Assembly (NCBI RefSeq): GCF_001592945.1
Contig: NZ_LRPB01000046.1
Coordinates: 89,556-153,555, forward strand
DNA from: Roseivirga seohaensis
Lineage (GTDB): Bacteria > Bacteroidota > Bacteroidia > Cytophagales > Cyclobacteriaceae
Length of the DNA stretch: 64,000 nucleotides
Direction: 5' to 3'
A program made the position numbers and the translations under genes. Shown here piece by piece: positions 19,348-27,075 of this stretch. The notes below the pieces were generated by a model. That model did no database searches, was not told the DNA's origin, and saw nothing but the letters and a program-made list of their open reading frames with translations. Every line of letters starts with the position of its first letter. Within the stretch, counting starts at the first letter, position 1.

Positions 19348-19364
19348 GATATTAAATTAATATC
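19348..19364. promoter_or_regulatory. Perfect 17-bp palindrome upstream of the SPFH operon
   Basis: GATATTAA, a central A, then TTAATATC form a perfect palindrome 29 bp before the SPFH start. A TTTG (19345-19348) that could be a -33 element overlaps its left edge, so a bound protein would block transcription. The operon's own ribbon-helix-helix protein is a natural candidate binder; this is inference. Confidence 0.55.
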
Positions 19365-19393
19365 ACTTTAAATCAACTCAAAACACATACATC

Positions 19394-20245
19394 ATGAAAG
19401 AAGAAAAAACTTTTGAACCAAGGTCGGGTTTCCCAATGCTCTTATTGAGCTTCCTTATTTTATTCGGAACAATAGCCGCATTGATTGTTACACGGATGCC
19501 GATTTTCGCATTATTCTTCCTCGTATTCTTTATTATGCTTTTAGGCTTTTTCGTAATTAACCCAAATTCATCTCGCGTAATGGTATTTTTTGGAGACTAC
19601 CGCGGAACCGTTAAGAAAAATGGTTTTTTCTGGGCCAACCCCTTCTATTCTAAAAAGAAAGTATCGCTCAGAGCTTATAATTTTGATAGTGAAAGACTAA
19701 AAGTGAATGATAAACTAGGAAACCCAATTATGATTTCGGTAATCTTAGTATGGCAGGTAAAGAACACCTACAAAGCCATGTTTGAAGTAAATGATTACGA
19801 ACATTTTGTCCGCGTTCAGTCCGATGCCGCTGTACGTAAATTAGGTGGAAGCTACGCATACGACAACTTTGAAGACGATGGTGAAATTACTTTAAGAAGT
19901 GGCATGAACGAAGTAAACCACGACCTTGAAGAAGAACTTCGTGAAAGATTGGCCATGGCTGGAATTGATGTAATTGAAGCCAGGATTGGTTACTTGGCCT
20001 ATGCTGAAGAAATTGCAAGTGCTATGTTGCAGCGCCAACAGGCTACTGCTATTGTTGCAGCCAGACAAAAGATTGTTGAAGGTGCTGTGGGAATGGTAGA
20101 AATGGCTTTAGATGAACTGAACCAAAAGAGTATCGTAGAATTAGACGAAGAAAAGAAAGCCGCAATGGTATCTAATTTAATGGTAGTGCTTTGTTCCGAC
20201 AGGGCCGTAACCCCAGTAGTCAATACCGGCACACTAAATCATTAA
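19394..20245 (+). CDS. SPFH (band 7 / stomatin-like) domain membrane protein
   Basis: A 283-residue protein with two N-terminal hydrophobic helices (about 14-57) followed by an SPFH domain: NSSRVMVFFGDYRGTVKKNGFFWANPF is the classical opening, and the alanine/glutamate-rich helical tail (EEIASAMLQRQQATAIVAARQKIVEGAV) is the oligomerising coil. Such proteins form membrane scaffolds or microdomains. It leads an operon with DUF4177, ribbon-helix-helix and SdpI-like genes on the same strand, with gaps of 44, 5 and -1 bp. Confidence 0.9.
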   Translation: MKEEKTFEPRSGFPMLLLSFLILFGTIAALIVTRMPIFALFFLVFFIMLLGFFVINPNSSRVMVFFGDYRGTVKKNGFFWANPFYSKKKVSLRAYNFDSERLKVNDKLGNPIMISVILVWQVKNTYKAMFEVNDYEHFVRVQSDAAVRKLGGSYAYDNFEDDGEITLRSGMNEVNHDLEEELRERLAMAGIDVIEARIGYLAYAEEIASAMLQRQQATAIVAARQKIVEGAVGMVEMALDELNQKSIVELDEEKKAAMVSNLMVVLCSDRAVTPVVNTGTLNH

Positions 20246-20289
20246 TACCAAAGTTCATTCTCACATTAATCGATTAAAACATTAATTCT

Positions 20290-20436
20290 ATGGAATATAA
20301 AATTATACATAAAGGGCCATTTGAGAAAATAGAGAGCTTTGAGAAAAAGCTCAATACCCTAGCCACATCAGGATGGCGAATTGTTACTTCGTATAGTGGT
20401 GGTGCATATCTCATACTAGGCCGATCTAAACACTAA
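20290..20436 (+). CDS. DUF4177-like small protein
   Basis: A 48-residue protein starting MEYKIIHKGPFEKIE. The pattern FEKKLNTLATSGWRIVTSY...LILGR is that of DUF4177, a short beta-alpha-beta module in which the GW-R-V step is characteristic. Function is unknown. It lies between the SPFH gene and the ribbon-helix-helix gene and is probably co-transcribed with them. Its shortness makes it easy to miss, but the frame, operon position and domain pattern agree. Confidence 0.75.
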   Translation: MEYKIIHKGPFEKIESFEKKLNTLATSGWRIVTSYSGGAYLILGRSKH

Positions 20437-20441
20437 AGCTT

Positions 20442-20612
20442 ATGTCAAAGAAAAAGCCATTTGTACTACGACTTGACCCTGAACTATTGGGGGCTGTTGA
20501 AAAGTGGGCTGCGGACGAATTTCGTAGTACAAATGGGCAGTTGGAGTGGTTGATCAATAAGGCATTGAAAGACGCTGGCAGATTAAAAAACAAATCTAAA
20601 AATGAAGAATAA
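20442..20612 (+). CDS. Arc-like ribbon-helix-helix DNA-binding protein
   Basis: A 56-residue protein. The opening KKPFVLRLDPELLGAVEKWAADEFRSTNGQLEWLINKALKDAG, shown here only in outline, fits an Arc/MetJ-type ribbon-helix-helix: a strand with alternating residues (FVLRLD), helix one, a turn (FRSTNG) and helix two. Such proteins bind palindromic operators as dimers. It starts 5 bp after DUF4177 and its TAA overlaps the next gene's ATG by one base, so translation is coupled. Autoregulation through the palindrome at 19348-19364 is a reasonable guess. Confidence 0.75.
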   Translation: MSKKKPFVLRLDPELLGAVEKWAADEFRSTNGQLEWLINKALKDAGRLKNKSKNEE

Positions 20613-20992
20613 TGGAAGGAAATGAATTGCTCATAGTACACTTGGTGATCGCATTTACCGTCATACTACCCGCAGTATTGATGAAATTGGTCGTATCAGA
20701 ATACCCAAACACATTTGTGGGGTATAGAACTCCGGCCTCGTTGAGGAGTAAAGAAGCATGGGATTTTGCCCAGCCTTATAGTGCTAACCTCATGCTTTGG
20801 TCTTCGGGCGCCACATTATTAACCCAAGTGATTACTTATTTTACGGTTCCTCCCGATGCATCAATACTCATTACATCAGGAGTATTAGTAATAGGTTTGG
20901 CAGTAGTAATTATACTCACTGAATTAGAACTTAAAAAGCGATTCGACAAAAAAGGCAATCCAAAATCTAAAACCATTATTAGAGGAAACTAA
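20612..20992 (+). CDS. SdpI-family membrane protein
   Basis: A 126-residue membrane protein with three hydrophobic segments. The loop after the first helix, VGYRTPASLRSKEAWDFAQ (about residues 36-54), is the hallmark of the SdpI/YhfL family, whose Bacillus member gives immunity to the SdpC toxin and senses it. No SdpC homologue is nearby, and here the gene is coupled to a ribbon-helix-helix gene and an SPFH scaffold. The charged C-terminal tail (KKRFDKKGNPKSKTI) is cytosolic. The immunity role is not shown by this sequence. Confidence 0.82.
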   Translation: MEGNELLIVHLVIAFTVILPAVLMKLVVSEYPNTFVGYRTPASLRSKEAWDFAQPYSANLMLWSSGATLLTQVITYFTVPPDASILITSGVLVIGLAVVIILTELELKKRFDKKGNPKSKTIIRGN

Positions 20993-21027
20993 AAGCAGGG
21001 GTGATTATTTAATAATCACCCGCTGTT
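20993..21027. terminator. Shared hairpin terminator overlapping the GT39 stop codon
   Basis: An 11-bp perfect inverted repeat (GGGTGATTATT 20999-21009 and AATAATCACCC 21011-21021) extended by CAG/CTG. It serves both the SdpI gene (plus) and the GT39 gene (minus). Its right arm encodes the last codons of GT39, which is unusual. Flanking T runs are short (TTTT). Confidence 0.65.
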
Positions 21028-22708
21028 TTCTTCCATTAATTGGTGCTTCAATTCCTTCTACCTGAATAGAAAAGCGCAAATCGAATTTACCCTCAATATC
21101 AGGCAGTTTCACTGTTACCGTTTTAATCAACTCTTCGCCAGGTGCAAGACTAATTTTCAATAGCTCGTGTACATCGGTTTGTATTGGGTTTAACCCTTCT
21201 AGGATATGCGCATTTAGATAAACTTCCCTTCCATTCACGTCAGAAAAATCAACCGCATAATCGTAGTTGTTTTTCATGGTAATGTTAAGCGTTACCTCTT
21301 CACCAGGCCTAAACTCATTGTCATCAAGTTTATCTACTTCAACATTCACATTTCTAAACGACCTGAAATTCTCTACTACCCTGTAATGAATTCCCTTACC
21401 AATTGAAGTAGTAAAAGTTTCATACTCCCCTTTACGGTTATGCCTATCTATTAAAAAAATGGTTTTGCCTTGTAAATTCTCTTCCAACGGCCATAAATCG
21501 TGCTGCGTTTCTCTGTAATCAAAAGTGTTATAACAATGAACAATATCGCCAGTCAGATAACTATATCTCGAAGCACGCTCATAGTGGTTTATAAACACAA
21601 TGGGAAGTCCACCAGAAAGGTCTTCTACTTCTTCGGCCCAGCCATCCCAGCCATGAAGTACGTCCCATCCCTCAGTCCATTTTGAAGGAAGAAAATCATA
21701 CATCAAATAAATACGCGCGGGAATAAATAACACCAATGAAATCACGCACAGCTTCATCATCCACTTTCTCCAATTTTCACGGCTAGAAATATATTCATGC
21801 CCTAAAAGAATTAATGGAATCATAACTACACTTGTCCAGTGCTTGTGAACTTCTACCCTAAAAGCAGAAATTAAGAAGAAGATAAGCACCCCAACAATAT
21901 TGAATTTTAGCGCTCTATGAAAAGCCGATTCAGTCTTGTGCTTATAAGCCGCTGCAAATAGCATTACGCCAATTAGAGGACCAAAAACAAGCGGTTGAAT
22001 ACTGATATAATAAAGGATTGTACCGAAACTGAAACCTAAATCAATACGATTGTACAGGTGGAATTTAATACTCGCAAAATCGTGAGAATACTGCCAATAG
22101 GTATGTGGCAGCATGAATACTACTGTTAAACCTACAATGGCCCAAAATGATTTCTTCTTAAATAGCCCCAAATTGGAAAGCACGGTAAAGAAGACCACCA
22201 AAACGCCATGGTACTTGCTCATCATCACCAAGGCAATGTTTAAAGCCAAAAGCACTACGGTTTTCCAATTATCTTCTTTTAAATATTGTTTATAGAAATA
22301 GAAGAAAGTGGCTGTAAAGAATAAAAGAGGCACATCTGTTTTTACCAATAAAGCACCTAGGTGAAAAGGCAGTAGCCCCAGCATCATCCAGACAAAGAGC
22401 TTATCATCGTTAACTTCTAGTGTTCTGCGCAGCACAATAATGGTAAGAATGTTCGTAATCAACATTCCCATTCTCAAGCCCATATCGTTCGGAAAAAGCC
22501 AATAACCAGGAGCGGTAACCACCCCTACCATAGGCGGATGATCTAGGTAACTCCAATCTAAAAACTGAGAAAACAACCAATAATAAGCCTCTTCACCACT
22601 TACCTCTGTAAAATAGTTTTGTATTAGGCCTGCAATTGTCCAAAGGATTAAAAAATAGAAAAAGAACCGTTCATGTTTACCGTTCTGCTGCGTATCCAGT
22701 GAAGTCAT
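21005..22708 (-). CDS. GT39-type dolichyl/undecaprenyl-phosphate-sugar glycosyltransferase
   Basis: About 567 residues, ArnT/PMT-like. The first external loop has EEAYYWLFSQFLDWSYLDHPPMVG, the Asp/His-rich loop typical of GT39 (PMT_2), and about ten membrane helices follow. After the last helix a C-terminal soluble region (about 360-567) ends in a beta sandwich with NITMKNNYDYAV. The family moves sugars from a lipid carrier at the outer face of the inner membrane. A TTG at 22738 also opens the frame, but it lies inside a -7 promoter box, so the ATG at 22708 is chosen. GtrA lies divergently, 112 bp away. Confidence 0.85.
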   Translation of the reverse strand: MTSLDTQQNGKHERFFFYFLILWTIAGLIQNYFTEVSGEEAYYWLFSQFLDWSYLDHPPMVGVVTAPGYWLFPNDMGLRMGMLITNILTIIVLRRTLEVNDDKLFVWMMLGLLPFHLGALLVKTDVPLLFFTATFFYFYKQYLKEDNWKTVVLLALNIALVMMSKYHGVLVVFFTVLSNLGLFKKKSFWAIVGLTVVFMLPHTYWQYSHDFASIKFHLYNRIDLGFSFGTILYYISIQPLVFGPLIGVMLFAAAYKHKTESAFHRALKFNIVGVLIFFLISAFRVEVHKHWTSVVMIPLILLGHEYISSRENWRKWMMKLCVISLVLFIPARIYLMYDFLPSKWTEGWDVLHGWDGWAEEVEDLSGGLPIVFINHYERASRYSYLTGDIVHCYNTFDYRETQHDLWPLEENLQGKTIFLIDRHNRKGEYETFTTSIGKGIHYRVVENFRSFRNVNVEVDKLDDNEFRPGEEVTLNITMKNNYDYAVDFSDVNGREVYLNAHILEGLNPIQTDVHELLKISLAPGEELIKTVTVKLPDIEGKFDLRFSIQVEGIEAPINGRKQRVIIK

Positions 22709-22735
22709 TCCAATAGTCAAGTTTAAATGGGAGTT

Positions 22736-22743
22736 CAAAAGTA
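22736..22743 (-). promoter_or_regulatory. Putative -7 element of the GT39 gene
   Basis: On the minus strand the box reads TACTTTTG, matching the Bacteroidota TAnnTTTG consensus, 28 bp before the ATG. The -33 element is not clear. Confidence 0.45.
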
Positions 22744-22820
22744 CAAGTTTTCGCGTTACGAAAATTGTTCAGCATATTTGTATTTGACTTAACCTAAAAA
22801 ATCAGACCTCAGCATACTTC

Positions 22821-23207
22821 ATGTTTGAATTAGGCTTCAAATTTTTAAAATTCAGCGCAGTAGGCCTTTCTGGCCTCGCTATAGATTTCTGCATCACTTT
22901 TTTAACAAAAGAAAAACTGCGCTTAAATAAATATTTCGCCAATAGCCTCGGCTTTGTATTTGCCGCTACCTCCAATTATTTACTCAACAAAACCTGGACT
23001 TTTCAGGACACCAATCCATATGCGGTCACTCAATTCTCAAAGTATATTCTCATTGCCCTTATTGGCCTTGTTATCAACAATTTAATCATCTACTTATTGG
23101 TTAATAAGAAAGAAATAAGCTTTTATTGGGCGAAATTAGTAGCCATAGGAATTGTGGTGTTATGGAATTTCATCGCCAATTACAACTTCACTTTTGTTGC
23201 CAATTAA
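22821..23207 (+). CDS. GtrA-family flippase-like membrane protein
   Basis: A 128-residue protein with four membrane helices. Typical GtrA features are LKFSAVGLSGLAIDF at the first helix, ATSNYLLNKTWTF after the second, and the C-terminal LWNFIANYNFTF. GtrA proteins are thought to flip lipid-linked sugars such as undecaprenyl-phosphate glucose. Its divergent placement next to a GT39 transferase suggests that the two act in one sugar-modification step at the inner membrane. Confidence 0.9.
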   Translation: MFELGFKFLKFSAVGLSGLAIDFCITFLTKEKLRLNKYFANSLGFVFAATSNYLLNKTWTFQDTNPYAVTQFSKYILIALIGLVINNLIIYLLVNKKEISFYWAKLVAIGIVVLWNFIANYNFTFVAN

Positions 23208-23370
23208 TCCTGTTTTAAGAGCTATAAAAATCAGAATTGCTTTAATCTTAGCTGGCCTCTCTCTTTCATGCAAACTTTAAACAAAACAGCCTTTCTCCGA
23301 TTGAGTATGTTTTCTTAAATTTTATTACCCTACTTTTTCGATAGACTTTATATTTATTAATCAAAATATT

Positions 23371-23378
23371 TAGATTTG
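23371..23378 (+). promoter_or_regulatory. Putative -7 element of the peroxiredoxin gene
   Basis: TAGATTTG matches TAnnTTTG and lies 34 bp before the ATG. There is no clear TTTG at the -33 position; a TTT lies about 23 bp upstream. Confidence 0.5.
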
Positions 23379-23412
23379 CGTATTGATTAGTTCACTATAA
23401 AACGCAAATGAA

Positions 23413-24048
23413 ATGAGCATTAGATTAGGAGACATTGCCCCAGATTTTAAAGCAGAGACTACTGAGGGCACCATTAATTTTCATGAGTGGTTGGGCAACA
23501 GCTGGGGAATGCTGTTTTCACACCCGGCAGATTATACACCCGTTTGCACCACTGAATTAGGCAGAACCGCGCAACTTAAATCAGAATTTGAGAAGCGCAA
23601 TGTAAAGGTTTTAGCGGTTTCGGTTGACGGACTGGAGTCGCACAAAGGCTGGGTTAAAGACATTGAGGAAACTCAAAACACCACTGTTGACTTCCCCATC
23701 ATTGCCGATGAAGATAAAACCGTAGCCAATTTGTACGACATGATTCACCCCAATGCAAACGATACGTTAACGGTGCGTTCTGTATTTATTATTGGACCAG
23801 ACAAAAAGGTAAAACTGACCTTGACATATCCAGCTTCTACTGGCCGAAACTTTCACGAACTTTTGAGGGTAATCGACTCTCTTCAACTGACAGCAAATTA
23901 TAGTGTTGCTACCCCTGCCGATTGGAAAGATGGAGAAGACACGGTGGTCTCTCCTGCTATCGCTACGGAAGATATTCCTGCGAAATTCCCTAAAGGGCAC
24001 CGTGTAGTAAAACCTTATTTACGATACACACCACAGCCAAATAAGTAA
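23413..24048 (+). CDS. 1-Cys peroxiredoxin (Prx6 type)
   Basis: A 211-residue thiol peroxidase that reduces hydrogen peroxide and organic peroxides in the cytosol. The peroxidatic cysteine is Cys45 in HPADYTPVCTTELG; there is no other cysteine, so it is a 1-Cys enzyme needing an outside thiol. The C-terminal extension (VATPADWKDGEDTVVSP and the KGHRVVKPYLRYTPQP ending) is the Prx6 dimer segment. It has its own promoter-like box and a hairpin terminator, so it is monocistronic. Confidence 0.94.
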   Translation: MSIRLGDIAPDFKAETTEGTINFHEWLGNSWGMLFSHPADYTPVCTTELGRTAQLKSEFEKRNVKVLAVSVDGLESHKGWVKDIEETQNTTVDFPIIADEDKTVANLYDMIHPNANDTLTVRSVFIIGPDKKVKLTLTYPASTGRNFHELLRVIDSLQLTANYSVATPADWKDGEDTVVSPAIATEDIPAKFPKGHRVVKPYLRYTPQPNK

Positions 24049-24060
24049 GTTTGGGCAAAA

Positions 24061-24089
24061 TTAAAGGACTTCAAAATGAAGTCCTTTAA
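24061..24089 (+). terminator. Terminator after the peroxiredoxin gene
   Basis: A perfect 12-bp stem (TTAAAGGACTTC and GAAGTCCTTTAA) with a five-base loop, 12 bp after the stop, followed by TTTATT. It could also stop transcription of the convergent DUF4197 gene. Confidence 0.85.
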
Positions 24090-24159
24090 TTTATTCATTG
24101 TCACAAAAAAGGATATTAAGACTTCCGAGACTTTGGAATCAGGACGACTAGTAGCTTGA

Positions 24160-24870
24160 TTATTTCCCAAAAACCTTTTTAAGTAATTCCGAAGTACGAG
24201 CCCCAGCATTCTCTCTGATATTAAGCTCTTCTTTGGCAATCATCACGAACAAGCCATCAATGGCTTTTGCAGTAACATAAGCCGTTAAATCCGTTTCTAC
24301 TTTCTTCACAAATGGCACCTTGTTGTAAGTACCCATTACATCTGACCAATATTTAGTAGCATTTACCTTTTGCAGTGACGCCTCTATAATTGGGTTAAAT
24401 TTTCCTTCTAGCGAAGTGGTTGTTTCTCGCTCTAAAAATTGAGTAGCCGCATCTTTATCACCTTTTACAATGTTTATAGCATCGTTAATGGTGAGAGATT
24501 TAATGGCCGCAATAAAAATATCCTTGGCTTCATAGGCAGCATTTTCTGCTGCACGGTTCAAAGACTCCACCGCTTGATCAACTTGATTCCCCAAACCGAG
24601 TGCTCTTAGCTTACTTTCAACCGCTTGCGCCTCTTGCGGAAAAGGAATCTTGATTTCAGGGTTTTTATAATAACCATCTACTTTAGAAAGTATATCAACC
24701 CCTTTTGAAGTACCTTGCTCCAAAGCTTCTTTAAGCGCATTGGCCGCTTCTTCTTTAGAAAAGGCTGCTCCTCCTCCACCTAAAATATCTTTAGCCTGTT
24801 TAAATATTTGGCCTTGAGCGGAACAACCGAATAATAGGAAAAGGGAAAATAGTAATGTTAGTTTTTTCAT
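24160..24870 (-). CDS. DUF4197-type lipoprotein
   Basis: About 236 residues from the MKK start at 24870. Lipobox LFGC gives a lipid-anchored protein. The mature part is nearly all helix and fits DUF4197: SKEEAANALKEALEQGTSKGVDILSK near the start, KVDGYYKNPEIKIPFP, and KAIDGLFVMIAKEELNIRENAGART at the end. Function is unknown. The frame runs further upstream to 24981 but those 37 residues are charged and lack the signal-peptide start. Confidence 0.88.
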   Translation of the reverse strand: MKKLTLLFSLFLLFGCSAQGQIFKQAKDILGGGGAAFSKEEAANALKEALEQGTSKGVDILSKVDGYYKNPEIKIPFPQEAQAVESKLRALGLGNQVDQAVESLNRAAENAAYEAKDIFIAAIKSLTINDAINIVKGDKDAATQFLERETTTSLEGKFNPIIEASLQKVNATKYWSDVMGTYNKVPFVKKVETDLTAYVTAKAIDGLFVMIAKEELNIRENAGARTSELLKKVFGK

Positions 24871-25118
24871 AATGACGATTCTTTGTTTGAACCTAACGAA
24901 CGACTTGGCAAATACTACACCAAACCCATATAATTTTTTAAAGTGGTCAAATTTAAATTTAGTGTAGCTCAATTTATTCAACGAACCTCAAATATTGTGT
25001 TCAGAAACAATTCATTATCGATAATAAATATTCACACACTTTAATGTTGCTCCTACCATTGTTTTAAATAGAAATTAATTGCTTATTTTTAATTGAAATT
25101 TTAAATTTAATTCAAATC

Positions 25119-25412
25119 ATGGCATATTCAATCACACAAAACATCGAATCACTTCCAGAAGAACAGAATTTTGAGCATAAACTTACTACTACTTTAGAGA
25201 AAGGAAAGTTTCTTGCCATTACGGAAAACAAATTAGAAGAAGGATCCAATCAAAGAGTTATTACAGCTCAAATTATGTCTATGGAAGAGGCTGAAGGAGG
25301 AGAAACTTCTGTACCAATTACTTTAGTAAAAGGTGAAAAAGAAGATAGTATAAAAGTAATAGTCAATGATGAAACTGGAAACCAAATAGCCAGTAGCGAA
25401 ACAAAATATTAA
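25119..25412 (+). CDS. Hypothetical protein, 97 residues
   Basis: I do not recognise this protein. It is acidic and charged, with no signal peptide, membrane segment or cysteine, and an alternating beta-like pattern (ITAQIMSMEEAEGGETSVPITLVKGEKEDSIKVIVND). An ATG preceded by an AT-rich leader, with a TTG about 22 bp upstream of TATTTTTA (close to TAnnTTTG), and a strong terminator hairpin after it, support a real single-gene unit. Confidence 0.6.
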   Translation: MAYSITQNIESLPEEQNFEHKLTTTLEKGKFLAITENKLEEGSNQRVITAQIMSMEEAEGGETSVPITLVKGEKEDSIKVIVNDETGNQIASSETKY

Positions 25413-25424
25413 TTAAAAAAGATT

Positions 25425-25461
25425 GCCGTCAATATTCAGTTTTAGATTAAATATTGACGGC
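25425..25461 (+). terminator. Terminator after the 97-residue gene
   Basis: A 12-bp perfect stem (GCCGTCAATATT 25425-25436 and AATATTGACGGC 25450-25461) with a 13-base loop, 12 bp after the stop. Following bases are CAATTTGGTTT, so the T run is imperfect. Confidence 0.75.
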
Positions 25462-25939
25462 CAATTTGGTTTCTCTTCAAACTCTCCTTCTGATTTTCAC
25501 ATCTACTCCTTCATAAGTAGCACTAACCCATTACAGGGTAATGCGATACACCGCCAATTAAAGCTGTCTACAGCCTAATAAAAAACACTAATAAAAGAAT
25601 TGTAGCCTTATTGGTTTTAGTTTTTTGGCGTCCGTTAAAACACTCTCCTCCCCCAACATAAACACCATTCAAGCACTTGATTATCAATACATTTTTAAAG
25701 ACACTACTTATTATCAGTAATAACTATTTTGATAAAAATAGCTGAAACACTTTCCATAACCTCTTCCGAATTTAAAATGGAAAGCGGGAGAACTCCGACC
25801 CGCTTTTGAACCAATCTCTTCCCAAAACAGTTGGCAAAATCTATATAGAAATTTCTAAACACCAACGACCCAATATTTAGAAAATCACGGGTCGTTCTTG
25901 GGTTAATCCAGAGACTAAAAAAAGCAAATTATTATTAAA
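25462..25939. other. Non-coding stretch with two hairpins
   Basis: No gene is seen in these 478 bp. Two inverted repeats stand out: AAAGCGGG / CCCGCTTT (25781-25788 and 25799-25806, ending in TTTT) and ACGACCC / GGGTCGT (25865-25871 and 25889-25895). The second lies about 45 bp before the nitroreductase ATG and could be a leader structure. No consensus TAnnTTTG box is seen. Confidence 0.5.
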
Positions 25940-26596
25940 ATGAATATTACTGAAATTTTAAACAGACGTTATTCCACTAAGGAATTTGACACAACAAAAA
26001 CCATTTCGGACGAAGATTTCGAGCAAGTAAAAGCATTACTAAGATTAAGTCCGTCAAGTACTAACCTTCAGCCTTGGCACTTTATTATAGCCAACACAAA
26101 AGCCGGGAAAGAAAGAATTGCTAAAGGAACTCAAGGCTTCTTCCAATTCAACAATTCTAAAGTATTAGACGCATCTCATGTGATTGTTTTCTGTTCTAAA
26201 ATTGATGCGGATGAAGAGTTCTTAAACCGCATTTTAGAGCAAGAAGATAAAGACGGTCGTTTTGCACAACAATCATTCAAAGAGCAAATGAGAGGCGGTA
26301 GAAAAACGTTTACCGACATTCATCGCTATGATTTGAAAGACCTTCAGCATTGGTTAGAAAAGCAGGTTTATTTAAATATGGGCTCACTTTTACTTGGCGT
26401 AGCCGCATTAGGCATTGATGCCGTACCTATGGAAGGGGTTGATGTAAAAACTCTCGACCAAGAGTTTGGCTTACGCGAAAAGGGGCTAACCACATTGGCT
26501 GTTGTAGCTTTGGGTTATCGTAAAGACACTGACTTTAATGCGACTTTGCCAAAATCGAGACTACCAGAAGAAGAAATCATTACTCAATTGGATTAG
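25940..26596 (+). CDS. NfsB-like NAD(P)H-dependent nitroreductase
   Basis: A 218-residue FMN flavoprotein of the oxygen-insensitive nitroreductase/dihydropteridine reductase type; E. coli NfsB has 217 residues. It starts with the family signature RRYSTKEFDTTKTI, then LLRLSPSSTNLQPWHFIIA (FMN phosphate contact). QVYLNMGSLLLGVAALGIDAVPMEG (about 141-165) is the dimer helix and second FMN site, followed by LAVVALGYR. It reduces quinones or nitro compounds in the cytosol; the natural substrate is unknown. A SnoaL-like gene follows after 34 bp. Confidence 0.92.
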   Translation: MNITEILNRRYSTKEFDTTKTISDEDFEQVKALLRLSPSSTNLQPWHFIIANTKAGKERIAKGTQGFFQFNNSKVLDASHVIVFCSKIDADEEFLNRILEQEDKDGRFAQQSFKEQMRGGRKTFTDIHRYDLKDLQHWLEKQVYLNMGSLLLGVAALGIDAVPMEGVDVKTLDQEFGLREKGLTTLAVVALGYRKDTDFNATLPKSRLPEEEIITQLD

Positions 26597-26630
26597 TCAA
26601 CTTGATATTTCCGCCTGCAAAAAAACGAAC

Positions 26631-27008
26631 ATGGATTTAGAAAAGAATAAACAAAACGCCATTGCTTTCTATAAAACGGCCTATGAAGGAAATCCTCAAA
26701 AGGCAATTGAACTGTATGTTGGTGAGGAGTATATTCAGCATAATCCCGATGTTGAGGATGGAACAGCGGGGTTTGTCAACTATTTCAAACGAATGCAGAC
26801 CGAATATCCAAATAAGTCGATTGAGTTTGTGCGCTGCATTGCCGAAGGGGATTTAGTAGCGCTACACACCCATCAAACTTGGCCGGGGAATGACCAATAC
26901 GTGACCATGGATTTTTTCCGCTTTGATAAAAACGGAAAAATCTGTGAACATTGGGATGCCATTCAACAAATACCAAGCGTATCGAAGAATCCCAACACCA
27001 TGTATTAA
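26631..27008 (+). CDS. SnoaL-like (NTF2-fold) protein
   Basis: A 125-residue single-domain protein of the NTF2/SnoaL superfamily. FYKTAYEGNPQKAIELYVGEEYIQHNP is the typical opening, with later GDLVALHTHQTWPGNDQYVTMDFFRFDKNGKICEHWDAIQ in the polyketide-cyclase-like pattern. Some members catalyse aldol condensations; many bind small ligands. The ATG at 26631 is preferred; an earlier in-frame ATG at 26538 would overlap the nitroreductase by 59 bp. Likely co-transcribed with the nitroreductase, ending at a strong terminator. Confidence 0.88.
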   Translation: MDLEKNKQNAIAFYKTAYEGNPQKAIELYVGEEYIQHNPDVEDGTAGFVNYFKRMQTEYPNKSIEFVRCIAEGDLVALHTHQTWPGNDQYVTMDFFRFDKNGKICEHWDAIQQIPSVSKNPNTMY

Positions 27009-27020
27009 AACCTACATCAA

Positions 27021-27062
27021 ACACCTCTCTTTCCTTAAAAAAAGAGAGGTGTTTTCTTTTTA
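27021..27062 (+). terminator. Intrinsic terminator after the SnoaL-like gene
   Basis: A perfect 12-bp stem (ACACCTCTCTTT and AAAGAGAGGTGT) with a T-rich tail, 12 bp after the stop. It may act for the convergent rapA as well. Confidence 0.9.
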
Positions 27063-27075
27063 ATAATAACTCAAC

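Noticed and set aside
26538..26630. Upstream extension of the SnoaL-like gene
   Set aside because: It would overlap the nitroreductase and adds a basic, non-family sequence. The ATG at 26631 matches the family start.
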